A stretch of 40,961 nt of DNA from an uncultured Bacteroidota bacterium (GTDB taxonomy: Bacteria > Bacteroidota > Bacteroidia > Flavobacteriales > Flavobacteriaceae): assembly GCA_902635895.1 (NCBI GenBank), contig CACPPV010000011.1:1-40961 (forward strand). Direction: 5' to 3'. Below the pieces are notes generated by a model. The model did not search any database. It was not told the DNA's origin and was given only the letters and a program-made list of their open reading frames with translations. Below, piece by piece: positions 33,304 to 40,961 of this stretch. Numbering within the stretch: position 1 is the first letter of the stretch; each line of letters opens with the position of its first letter. Both the position numbers and the translations under genes were made by a program.

Positions 33304-33653
33304 AAATTATTATTTAAATTATTAAGAAAAATGAAAACATTTACAATTAAATAAAATAATGCAGGTAATGATTTAATAAGACCATCTTTGACTATTAATC
33401 TTAAGCCAAAACCTAAAGCCATTAATAAAGCCAATCCAAATGATGATATTAGTGTCATAATAGGAAAATAGTAACCAATTAATAGACCAAACCCACCTGT
33501 TAATTGAGCGCAACCAACTATAAATCTAAATTTTGATATTCCCCATCTTTTAAACTCAGATTTCATTATATTAGATGTAAACGAAAGAATTCCATAAATA
33601 ACGAAAGAAATTGCTGAAAAAAATTCTAATATTTCTGGAATTAATGTTTTCAT
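33300..33653 (-). CDS. DoxX-family membrane protein
   Basis: 117 residues, four transmembrane helices (about 5-25, 48-64, 67-88 and 97-114), with RFIVGCAQLTGGFGLLIGYYFP typical of DoxX/SURF4-like proteins (shown at about 43-64). The role is unclear; members occur in quinone oxidoreductase and redox-stress contexts. It is the first gene of a two-gene unit with the SDR and diverges from the CocE-type hydrolase across only 36 bp. Confidence 0.83.
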   Translation of the reverse strand: MKTLIPEILEFFSAISFVIYGILSFTSNIMKSEFKRWGISKFRFIVGCAQLTGGFGLLIGYYFPIMTLISSFGLALLMALGFGLRLIVKDGLIKSLPALFYLIVNVFIFLNNLNNNF

Positions 33654-33689
33654 TTAAAATTGTTTTAATAAATTTTATAATCTTAAGAT

Positions 33690-35573
33690 ATGAAGTATTT
33701 ATATAAAATTCTCGTTTTACTTTTATTTATTCCCCAAATATCAAATTCACAGGACGATATACTGTCAAAGATAAATGAAATTGCAACTCTTCAGCAGAAG
33801 GTTATGATGCCTATGCGAGATGGTGTAAGACTAGCTACAGATATTTATTTACCAAAAACTGATAAAAAGGTTCCGATTATTTTTTCAAGAACACCTTATA
33901 ATTTTAATTCTTGGGGTGATGGAGAACAAAAAAATAGAACCCACCAAAGAGCCTATGAAGCTTTAAAAAGAGGATATGCCTATGTTGTACAAAACGAGCG
34001 AGGAAGATATTATAGCGAAGGAGAATGGGATATTTTAGGAGTCCCTTTAACAGACGGCTATGACGCTTTTTCCTGGATGAGTAAACAACCTTGGTCTAAT
34101 GGTAAAATAGGAACACTTGGATGTTCTTCAACTGCAGAGTGGCAAATGGCAGTCGCTGCACTAGACCACCCATCTCACGCGGCAATGGTTCCACAAGGAT
34201 TTGGAGCTGGTGTTGGTAAAGTAGGAGATTTTTATGAGCAGGGTAATTGGTATCGTGGAGGTGTTGAACAACTTTTATTTGCTACTTGGTTATATGGCGT
34301 AGAACACGATAAGTTTAAACCAAGAATTCCTGAGGGAGCTACTCAAGAAGATTTAATTAGAATTTCTAGATTTTACGATTTAGCTCCTGAAAATCCCCCC
34401 ATTGATTGGGCTGAAAAAATAAAACATTTACCTATTCAAGATTTATTAAAAAATGTTGGAGGAAAAAAGGAGGTTTTTGATAAGATGATTAGAAGAAAAC
34501 CTAACGATTCAGATTGGTACAAAGGGGGATTGTATCACGATAATATGAATTTTGGTGTTCCTAGCTTTTGGTTTGTGTCTTGGTACGATGTTGCTACAAC
34601 TCCAAATATTGCTTTATTCAATCACGTTAGAGAAAATTCCGTTGACGATTATGTAAACGACAATCAATATTTAATTATCTCTCCAACACTACATTGCGGT
34701 TTTACTCGCGCAACCGAAAATACTGTGGTTGGAGATTTGAGTGTTGGAGATGCAAGATTAAATTACGATGAGCAAATTTACGATTGGTTTGATTTTATGT
34801 TAAAAGGAAAAGACAATAACTTTAAAGAGAATACGCCAAGAGTTCAATATTATACAATGGGTTCAAATGAGTGGCAAAGTTCAGATGTTTGGCCCCCAGA
34901 AAATACTGAAATGATCAAATTTTACCTTACTAGTAATGGTAATGCAAATACTTTAAATGGTGATGGGAAACTAACTACTTTAAAAAGAAAAATTCAAGAT
35001 AACCCGGATTCATTTATTTATGATCCAGAAAATCCTGTTGATTCATACGGAGGGGGAGTTTGTTGTATGGGAAATGCCGTTAAAGGGGGTGCATTCGATC
35101 AAAGAGAAATTGAAAAAAGAGAGGATGTTTTGGTTTATACATCAGAACCTTTAAAAAATGGTTTTGAAGTAACAGGATTTATTGAATCAACTATTTATAT
35201 TTCCTCAGATGTAAAAGATACTGATATTACAATTAAATTAATTGACGTTCACCCTGATGGTAGTGCTTATAATATAGATGAGACTATACAAAGAGTTAGA
35301 TTTAGAGAAGGATATGATAAAGAAGTTTTTATGGAAAAAGGAAACGTTTATAAGGTAGATCTATCAAAAATGTCAACCAGTAATTATTTTAAAAAAGATC
35401 ATAGAATTAGAATAGAAGTTTCTAGTAGCAACTTCCCAAGATTTGCCAGAAATTTAAATACTGGTGGAAATAATTACGATGAGTCTGAGGGTATGAAAGC
35501 AAATAATGTTATTTATCATTCAAAAAAGTATCCCTCTAGTATCACACTTCCAATTGTATTAAAAAATAAATAG
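33690..35573 (+). CDS. CocE/NonD family (X-Pro dipeptidyl-peptidase-like) hydrolase, secreted
   Basis: 627 residues with a signal peptide (1-20, ISNSQD). An alpha/beta-hydrolase core opens with MMPMRDGVRLATDIYLP, and the family oxyanion region VQNERGRYYSEGEW follows. The nucleophile elbow reads GTLGCSSTAEW, with Ser146 as the likely nucleophile. The late catalytic His is probably in SPTLHCGF. A C-terminal jelly-roll (about 400-620) completes the S15/CocE architecture. Substrate could be an ester or a peptide; co-location with sugar-oxidation genes suggests deacylation of a glycan, but that is only inference. GMC follows after 9 bp. Confidence 0.9.
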   Translation: MKYLYKILVLLLFIPQISNSQDDILSKINEIATLQQKVMMPMRDGVRLATDIYLPKTDKKVPIIFSRTPYNFNSWGDGEQKNRTHQRAYEALKRGYAYVVQNERGRYYSEGEWDILGVPLTDGYDAFSWMSKQPWSNGKIGTLGCSSTAEWQMAVAALDHPSHAAMVPQGFGAGVGKVGDFYEQGNWYRGGVEQLLFATWLYGVEHDKFKPRIPEGATQEDLIRISRFYDLAPENPPIDWAEKIKHLPIQDLLKNVGGKKEVFDKMIRRKPNDSDWYKGGLYHDNMNFGVPSFWFVSWYDVATTPNIALFNHVRENSVDDYVNDNQYLIISPTLHCGFTRATENTVVGDLSVGDARLNYDEQIYDWFDFMLKGKDNNFKENTPRVQYYTMGSNEWQSSDVWPPENTEMIKFYLTSNGNANTLNGDGKLTTLKRKIQDNPDSFIYDPENPVDSYGGGVCCMGNAVKGGAFDQREIEKREDVLVYTSEPLKNGFEVTGFIESTIYISSDVKDTDITIKLIDVHPDGSAYNIDETIQRVRFREGYDKEVFMEKGNVYKVDLSKMSTSNYFKKDHRIRIEVSSSNFPRFARNLNTGGNNYDESEGMKANNVIYHSKKYPSSITLPIVLKNK

Positions 35574-35582
35574 AAATTTTAG

Positions 35583-37274
35583 ATGGAAAGAAATTATGAT
35601 GCCATTGTGATTGGCACTGGAGTTAGTGGAGGATGGGCAGCTAAGGAATTATGTGAAAAAGGTTTAAAAACTTTGGTCTTAGAAAGGGGAAGAATGATTA
35701 AGCATGTTGAAGATTATAAAACTGCAAATAAAGAAGACTGGGACTATCCATCCGGAGATGTTATAACTCAAGAAATAAAAAAAAATCAACCAATCCAATC
35801 TAGAACTGGATATGTAAATACAGAATCAACTAAGGATTTTTTTGTTAATGACCTAGAGCATCCCTACAATGAAAAGAAAAGATTTGATTGGATAAGAGGA
35901 TACCATGTAGGAGGAAGATCATTATTATGGGCAAGACAAAGTTATAGAATGACACCTTTTGATTTTGTTGCAAATAAACAGGACGGTTATGGTGTAGATT
36001 GGCCTATCAGATACAAAGACTTAGAACCTTGGTATGATTATGTTGAAAATTATATTGGGGTTAGCGGAGAAAATTTAAATCTTAATCAATTCCCTAACCA
36101 AAAGCTTTTAAAGCCAATGGAACTTAATTGTGTTGAGAAAGTCTTACAAAAATCAATTTCTAAAAATTACCAAAATAGACATATGACTATCGGAAGAGTA
36201 GCTCATATAACAGAAGGAACAAAACCTGGTATGGGTAGATCTAATTGTCAGTATAGAAACAGATGCCGAAGAGGATGTCCTTTTGGAGCTTATTTTAGTA
36301 GTAATTCATCTACTTTACCGGCTGCTGATGCAACAGGTAATATGACTTTAAGACCAAATTCCATAGTATATGAAATAGTTTATGATGAGTTCAAAAATAA
36401 AGCAACTGGAGTCAAGATTATAGACTCCGAAACTAATTTGACTTACGAGTTTAATTCAAAAATTATTTTTCTATGTGCATCAACAGTTCCTTCGACATCC
36501 ATTTTAATGCAATCTAAATCAAAAAGATTTCCAAATGGACTAGGAAATGATTCTGGGGAATTAGGTCACAATATAATGGATCATCATTTTCAGATTGGGG
36601 CTGATGGATCGTTTGATGGATTTCATGATAAATACTATACCGGAAGACGTCCTAATGGAATTTATATTCCAAGGTTTCAAAATATTGGGGGTAAAACAAA
36701 TACCAAGGACTTTTTAAGAGGATATGGCTATCAAGGAGGAGCAAGTAGAACAGATTGGTCAGAGTATGTTAAAGAAGCATCTTATGGTGAAAAACTAAAA
36801 AAAGCTATCACTGAACCTGGTGACTGGATTATGGGTCTCAATGGTTTCGGAGAGGTATTACCTTATCATGAAAATAAAATGTTTTTGAACTATGAAAAAA
36901 CTGATAAATGGGGGCTTCCTACTGTAACATTCGATGCAAGTATTAGAGAAAATGAACTTAATATGAGAAAAGACATGCAAAAACAAGCAATGGAAATGTT
37001 AGATAAAGCAGGATTTAAAGATATTAAACCAATGGAGAGTTCTTACGGACTTGGATTGGGTATTCATGAAATGGGGACTGCAAGAATGGGAAGAGATCCT
37101 AAAACTTCAGTATTAAATGCTTTTAATCAAATCCATTCAGTCAATAATCTGTTTATAACTGATGGTTCATGTATGACATCCTCTGGAAATGTCAATCCAT
37201 CTCTAACATACATGGCAATTACAGCAAGAGCTGTTAACTACGCAGTAAAAGAATTAAAGAATAATAAAATTTAA
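35583..37274 (+). CDS. GMC family FAD-dependent oxidoreductase
   Basis: 563 residues. The FAD motif VIGTGVSGGWAAKEL is at 9-23, followed by LVLERG, and the flavin-attachment-region signature GYHVGGRSLLWARQSYR. The active-site end shows HEMGTARMG and NVNPSLTYMAI. CRRGCPFGAYFSSN (about 228-241) is characteristic of the subgroup that pairs with gluconate-2-dehydrogenase subunit-3 proteins and includes glucoside 3-dehydrogenases. That partner gene begins two bases after its stop. No own signal peptide; export is expected by piggy-back on the partner's signal. I infer oxidation of a sugar C3 hydroxyl, substrate unproven. Confidence 0.92.
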   Translation: MERNYDAIVIGTGVSGGWAAKELCEKGLKTLVLERGRMIKHVEDYKTANKEDWDYPSGDVITQEIKKNQPIQSRTGYVNTESTKDFFVNDLEHPYNEKKRFDWIRGYHVGGRSLLWARQSYRMTPFDFVANKQDGYGVDWPIRYKDLEPWYDYVENYIGVSGENLNLNQFPNQKLLKPMELNCVEKVLQKSISKNYQNRHMTIGRVAHITEGTKPGMGRSNCQYRNRCRRGCPFGAYFSSNSSTLPAADATGNMTLRPNSIVYEIVYDEFKNKATGVKIIDSETNLTYEFNSKIIFLCASTVPSTSILMQSKSKRFPNGLGNDSGELGHNIMDHHFQIGADGSFDGFHDKYYTGRRPNGIYIPRFQNIGGKTNTKDFLRGYGYQGGASRTDWSEYVKEASYGEKLKKAITEPGDWIMGLNGFGEVLPYHENKMFLNYEKTDKWGLPTVTFDASIRENELNMRKDMQKQAMEMLDKAGFKDIKPMESSYGLGLGIHEMGTARMGRDPKTSVLNAFNQIHSVNNLFITDGSCMTSSGNVNPSLTYMAITARAVNYAVKELKNNKI

Positions 37275-37276
37275 AA

Positions 37277-37885
37277 ATGGACAGAAGAGAATTGTTGAAA
37301 AAGTTAGGTTTAAGTACTGGAATTGTTACTTTAACTCCAGTTACATTATCTCTTTTTCAGTCATGTCAAAATGATCTGGATTGGAATCCTGTTTTTTTTA
37401 ATAAAGACGAAATAGATTTTTTAGAAACTTTGTGTGAATTAATTTTACCATCATCTGATATCCTTCCTGGTTCAAAAGACCTAGATCTAGTTAGATTTAT
37501 AGATTTATATGCATTTAACGTCCTTGACGATGGTTCTAAGAGTTTTTTAACAAAGACATTCAACTCCTTTAAAAACGAATATTTTGAGGAATCTGATAAT
37601 TCAAACATTAATAGAATTGATAAAACTTCTATTTCCAAACTATTAAATTTTTATTTGGAAGAAAATAAAGTTAAGCATGATATTTGGATGAATGATTATA
37701 TGGAATCTTCCAAATCATTATCATATATGTTTCTTTTTTCGGTCAGGGAACTGCTTATTAATGCTTTTAGAACTAATCAGTACATTGCAACTAATGTACT
37801 TGTCTATAAACCAATTCCAATGGAACAAAAAGGTTGTGTAGATTTAAAATCTGCTACTAACGGAAAAGCATGGGCAATTGATTAA
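37277..37885 (+). CDS. gluconate 2-dehydrogenase subunit 3 family protein
   Basis: 202 residues. The start MDRRELLKKLGLSTG is a twin-arginine-type signal followed by a hydrophobic stretch (VTLTPVTLSLF), then SCQ, possibly a lipobox. The domain begins NKDEIDFLETLCELILPSSD, the G2DH3 signature. Known partners are small Tat-carried subunits needed for export and maturation of GMC or FAD subunits in sugar dehydrogenases. The ICP-like C-terminus PIPMEQKGC is typical. It starts two bases after the GMC gene. Confidence 0.9.
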   Translation: MDRRELLKKLGLSTGIVTLTPVTLSLFQSCQNDLDWNPVFFNKDEIDFLETLCELILPSSDILPGSKDLDLVRFIDLYAFNVLDDGSKSFLTKTFNSFKNEYFEESDNSNINRIDKTSISKLLNFYLEENKVKHDIWMNDYMESSKSLSYMFLFSVRELLINAFRTNQYIATNVLVYKPIPMEQKGCVDLKSATNGKAWAID

Positions 37886-37890
37886 ATATT

Positions 37891-38490
37891 ATGAAAATTA
37901 AATTTCTTTTTTTTGGACTTTTTTTGGTTTCTGTTTTATGTTACGGACAAGAAAAAGAAGATTTATTTAGTTTAATTGATGAGGAAAAAAAGATTGAATT
38001 ATTACCTGAAAAAATGATTTTCACGCAAAGTTTATTATGGGGAAAAAACGGTTTATTACGTAAAACTAACATATCACCATTAAATCTTGAGAACAGAGAA
38101 AAAGAACTTAAGTTAAGAAAAACCATGTTGACAGCTCATCAAACTATTGGTTACATTACTTTGGCATCTATGTTGGCACAAGGTATAATTGGTGGAAAAT
38201 TATATAATGGGCAGGATGATTTATATGAGACACATAAAACCATGGGTAAAATTGTGAACATTGGATATTTTACTGGTGCTGGATTATCATTGTTTTCACC
38301 TCCTCCTTTGATTAATAAGAAAGTAAAAGGGTTTAATTCAATCAAAGCACACAAAATGCTTGCAACAGTTCATTTTTCAGCTATGGTAGCAACTAATTAT
38401 TATAATGATAAAAATAAGGCTAACCACAAAGCTGCAGCATACACAGCTTTTGCTAGTTATGCTACAGCTGTTTTGGTGATTAAATTTTAG
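37891..38490 (+). CDS. cytochrome b561-like four-helix membrane protein
   Basis: 199 residues. A signal peptide (about 1-20, CYGQ) is followed by a soluble stretch and four predicted helices from about residue 83. Each helix begins with or contains a histidine: AHQTIGYIT, THKTMGKI, AHKMLATVH and NHKAAAY. This spacing suggests bis-His haem ligation as in cytochrome b561/DOMON-type proteins, though I cannot place it in a named family with confidence. It lies six bases after the gluconate-dehydrogenase subunit gene and four before yceI, so it may carry electrons for the GMC complex. Confidence 0.65.
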   Translation: MKIKFLFFGLFLVSVLCYGQEKEDLFSLIDEEKKIELLPEKMIFTQSLLWGKNGLLRKTNISPLNLENREKELKLRKTMLTAHQTIGYITLASMLAQGIIGGKLYNGQDDLYETHKTMGKIVNIGYFTGAGLSLFSPPPLINKKVKGFNSIKAHKMLATVHFSAMVATNYYNDKNKANHKAAAYTAFASYATAVLVIKF

Positions 38491-38493
38491 TTT

Positions 38494-39027
38494 ATGAGGA
38501 ATATTGTTATTGTTTTACTGATTTTTCCTTTTTTGTCTTTTGCTCAAATTGAAAATTCATGGATGTTGAATTCAGAACAATCTGTGATTGAGTATACTGC
38601 TAAACATGTTCTTCATCAATGGAAGGGTGTTAACAAAAATGTTAAAGGAATATTTATCAAAGAAGAAAATAGTCAAATTGCAGTTTCTGCTAATATTTCT
38701 GATTTTGATAGTGGTATTAGTAATAGAGATTCCAATGCGATTAGAGTTTTAAATGCATTAAATTACCCACAAGTAAAATTTTACTCCAACAACATAACAA
38801 TCTTCTCAGATAAAATAAAATTTGAAGGGGAACTAGATTTTCATGGAAAGAAAATTAATAAAACAATTGAGAGTAATTTTACTCAGGATGAGAACAGTAT
38901 TAAAATAGAGGGTAAGTTTTCAATAGTTCTTACAGATTTTGATATAAAATTACCTTCCTTGATGTTGGTTAAAATGGAAGATTTTGCTGATTTAAATTTT
39001 AAATTAATTTTTGAGAAATCTAAATAA
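38494..39027 (+). CDS. YceI family protein, secreted
   Basis: 177 residues with a signal peptide (1-17, SFAQ). The YceI lipocalin-like barrel is evident: WMLNSEQSVIEYTAKH (about 23-38), FDSGISNRDSNAIRVLNALNYPQVKF (positions about 68-94) and FHGKKINKTIESNF. Members bind polyisoprenoid or quinone-like lipids; in E. coli yceI sits beside a cytochrome b561 gene (yceJ), as here beside the b561-like gene. It ends the operon, 58 bp before the next gene. Confidence 0.92.
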   Translation: MRNIVIVLLIFPFLSFAQIENSWMLNSEQSVIEYTAKHVLHQWKGVNKNVKGIFIKEENSQIAVSANISDFDSGISNRDSNAIRVLNALNYPQVKFYSNNITIFSDKIKFEGELDFHGKKINKTIESNFTQDENSIKIEGKFSIVLTDFDIKLPSLMLVKMEDFADLNFKLIFEKSK

Positions 39028-39085
39028 CCGTTCTTTTTAAATTAAAAATTTAAATTAAAATAGTTTTCTTAACTTTTACTATACA

Positions 39086-40961
39086 ATGAGAAAACTCTTT
39101 TTATTAATATTATTTGTATTTAATTCATGCGATCAAAATACGATCACTTTAGACAAAGAAATTCTTTTAAATTACAATATTGTATCAAAGCACAAAGACA
39201 TTTCGGATACTCTTAATTTTTATTTAAATAAAACACTTGGAACAAAATTATCTCTATCAGATCAAATTCAAAGTAAATCCATTGTAATTGAAGAAAATAA
39301 AAAAAACAAAGACTTTATCTCTGTAAAGCTGACGGATTCAATAATTACTATTTCAGCAGATGATAAGGAAAATTTGTTTTATGCTACTTATGATTTTATT
39401 GAAAAATTTTTAAATGTTAGATGGCTCTCATCAGATTATACTCATTACGAAAATTTAAATTTTATAAAAATACCTAAAGACTTTTCTTACTATTATGAAC
39501 CTCCAGTACTTACAAGAACAGTTCACTCAAAACTTTTTTATGAAAATTCAAATTTTGCCAACAAACTAAGAGTTACTGATGAAGCTTTTCCAAGATATGT
39601 ACCAACAGCAAGAGTTCATACTTTCCATCGTTTTTTACCATACGATAAATTTTATGATAAAAATCCTGAATTTTATGCATTAAGAAATGGTAAAAGATTA
39701 CCAACTCAACTTTGTTTATCTAATGAAACTGTATTGAATATTGTTAAGGACAGTGTTCGATCTTTTTTTGATAGATTTCCTAGTTCTGATGTAATTTCAG
39801 TAAGTCAAGACGACAACACTCAATACTGTCAGTGCAATAAATGTTCTAAAATTGATAAAAGTGAGGGGAGTCCTGCAGGTTCAATGATTCATTTTGTTAA
39901 TAATATTGCTAAAGATTTTGATGATAAAACTATTTCAACATTAGCCTACCAGTACACAAGAACTCCACCAAAGATTAAACCACTAGAAAATGTTTTAATA
40001 ACTCTTTGTTCAATTGAATGTGATAGAAATCTTCCAATTGAAAATGGATGCAAAGATTTTGCGTCTGATCTAGATGGGTGGTCAAAACTTACAGATAATA
40101 TTAGAATATGGGATTATACTACTCAGTTTACTAATTTTTTAGCTCCTTTTCCTAATTGGGGTACATTAAAACCTAATGTTAATCTTTTTGTTAATAATAA
40201 TGCCAATTGGATTTTTGAACAACATTCCAATAATAATAGTGAATTATTTGAGCTTAGAAGTTATGTAATGGCTAAGTTATTATGGAATCCAAATTTAAAT
40301 TTCAATTTACTTATTAAAGAGTTCAATGATAAATACTATGGCTCAGGAGGTAAATATATTACTGAGTACATAAATACAATTCAAAGTGAGATTGAAAAAA
40401 CATCTTTTTTTCTTTTTTTATATGGAGACCCCTCACAAGGGTTTGACTCTTTTTTAAGCCCAGAAAATCTTAGTAAATACGATAAAATGTTCAGCAATGC
40501 TTTAAAAGCTGTTGACTATGATTCTGGTTTTTATAAACGCATTCTTAGATCAAAGACTTCGATAGACTATGCAATTCTAGAACTTTACAGAAAAAATTTC
40601 TCTGAACAATATAAGTTAACAAATTATGAAAATGGTAAAAAAAGTATTAATTCAAAATTAATTGAAAGACTTAAAGTTTTTGATCAGGTTACGTCAGAAA
40701 ATGATATAACCCATATGAACGAAATGGGTTTTACTGTTAATGACTATGTTTCAAATTATCAAAAAGCACTTCTTTTAGCAATTAAAGAAAATAAAGCAAG
40801 TGGTAAAAGAGTTACTCTAATAACCAAGCCAAAAAAATATGCAAATGAAGATCCACAAGTTCTAACTGATGGTGCACTTGGGGGAAATAGCTTTTATTCA
40901 AATTGGTTAGGCTTTGAAGGAAACGACTTAAATGCTATTATTGATTTAAACGAAAATAAAT
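39086..40961 (+). CDS. DUF4838-containing lipoprotein, glycoside-hydrolase-like (3'-truncated)
   Basis: 625 codons before the window end. A lipoprotein signal ends in VFNSC (Cys15). An N-terminal alpha-glucuronidase-like accessory domain (about 25-135) is followed by the DUF4838 barrel (about 180-400), with SVSQDDNTQYCQCNKCSKID containing a Cys cluster that resembles the WC-C-C element of relatives. Near the end, EDPQVLTDGALGGNS looks like the opening of an F5/8-type C (discoidin) carbohydrate-binding domain. Enzyme activity of the family is unproven. The ATG at 39086 gives the intact lipobox. Possibly the first gene of a further glycan-degrading unit. Confidence 0.85.
   Translation, partial: MRKLFLLILFVFNSCDQNTITLDKEILLNYNIVSKHKDISDTLNFYLNKTLGTKLSLSDQIQSKSIVIEENKKNKDFISVKLTDSIITISADDKENLFYATYDFIEKFLNVRWLSSDYTHYENLNFIKIPKDFSYYYEPPVLTRTVHSKLFYENSNFANKLRVTDEAFPRYVPTARVHTFHRFLPYDKFYDKNPEFYALRNGKRLPTQLCLSNETVLNIVKDSVRSFFDRFPSSDVISVSQDDNTQYCQCNKCSKIDKSEGSPAGSMIHFVNNIAKDFDDKTISTLAYQYTRTPPKIKPLENVLITLCSIECDRNLPIENGCKDFASDLDGWSKLTDNIRIWDYTTQFTNFLAPFPNWGTLKPNVNLFVNNNANWIFEQHSNNNSELFELRSYVMAKLLWNPNLNFNLLIKEFNDKYYGSGGKYITEYINTIQSEIEKTSFFLFLYGDPSQGFDSFLSPENLSKYDKMFSNALKAVDYDSGFYKRILRSKTSIDYAILELYRKNFSEQYKLTNYENGKKSINSKLIERLKVFDQVTSENDITHMNEMGFTVNDYVSNYQKALLLAIKENKASGKRVTLITKPKKYANEDPQVLTDGALGGNSFYSNWLGFEGNDLNAIIDLNENK

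Overview
The window looks like a chromosomal segment of a marine-type, low-GC member of the Bacteroidota, most likely a Flavobacteriaceae with a compact genome. Supporting signs: A+T is very high (about 30% G+C by eye). Genes are tightly packed, often overlapping by 4-14 bp, with A-rich rather than Shine-Dalgarno leaders. Several promoters match the Bacteroidetes sigma-A -7 element TAnnTTTG. Lipoproteins carry SCN/SCK-type lipoboxes. The wbqC-lepB-dapB-DUF5683-parB-parA synteny and the LepB and DnaX forms are those of this group. I see no phage, transposon, CRISPR array or plasmid origin. The species assignment is inference.

Left part (1-10400): a 3'-truncated dnaX on the minus strand and the RNase P RNA gene on the plus strand diverge from one ~85 bp spacer. 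A long co-directional minus-strand block follows. In transcription order it is tRNA-Pro(GGG), a Bax-inhibitor-1-like membrane protein, a PQQ-type sugar dehydrogenase lipoprotein, its probable cytochrome c partner, uridine kinase, an FtsB/DivIC-like protein, ParA, ParB, DUF5683, DapB, signal peptidase I and a WbqC-like protein. It mixes chromosome segregation, division, lysine/peptidoglycan precursor supply and protein export. dapB is split by a +1 frameshift in a T7 tract.

Middle (10400-27800): mostly housekeeping and periplasmic genes. They include an NTF2/SnoaL-like lipoprotein, prolyl oligopeptidase, tRNA-Pro(TGG), thioredoxin reductase, a DUF4442 thioesterase-like protein, a LysR regulator, cyclophilin, a CoA-type Nudix hydrolase, PlsC and lipoproteins. 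A probable metal-handling operon holds a TonB-dependent receptor, two paralogous CxxC/CC proteins and a cupin lipoprotein. ALDH7-type aldehyde dehydrogenase and a Rieske oxygenase diverge. A three-gene autoregulated cassette (membrane protein, XRE regulator, 28-residue membrane peptide) sits behind a promoter flanked by two matching 18-bp operators. tRNA-Arg(TCT) follows.

Right part (27889-40961): an accessory catabolic region. It has a sterol-desaturase-family protein, a double-domain DUF1080 (3-keto-glycoside hydrolase family) protein, a Gfo/Idh/MocA oxidoreductase, an SDR and DoxX pair on the opposite strand, then a plus-strand operon. The operon encodes a CocE/NonD hydrolase, GMC oxidoreductase, gluconate-2-dehydrogenase subunit-3-like protein, a b561-like membrane protein and YceI, followed by a truncated DUF4838 lipoprotein. 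I infer a periplasmic oxidative glycan/glycoside pathway (oxidation at C3, cleavage of the 3-keto sugar, re-reduction) with membrane electron transfer. This and the XRE cassette are the most interesting parts of the window.
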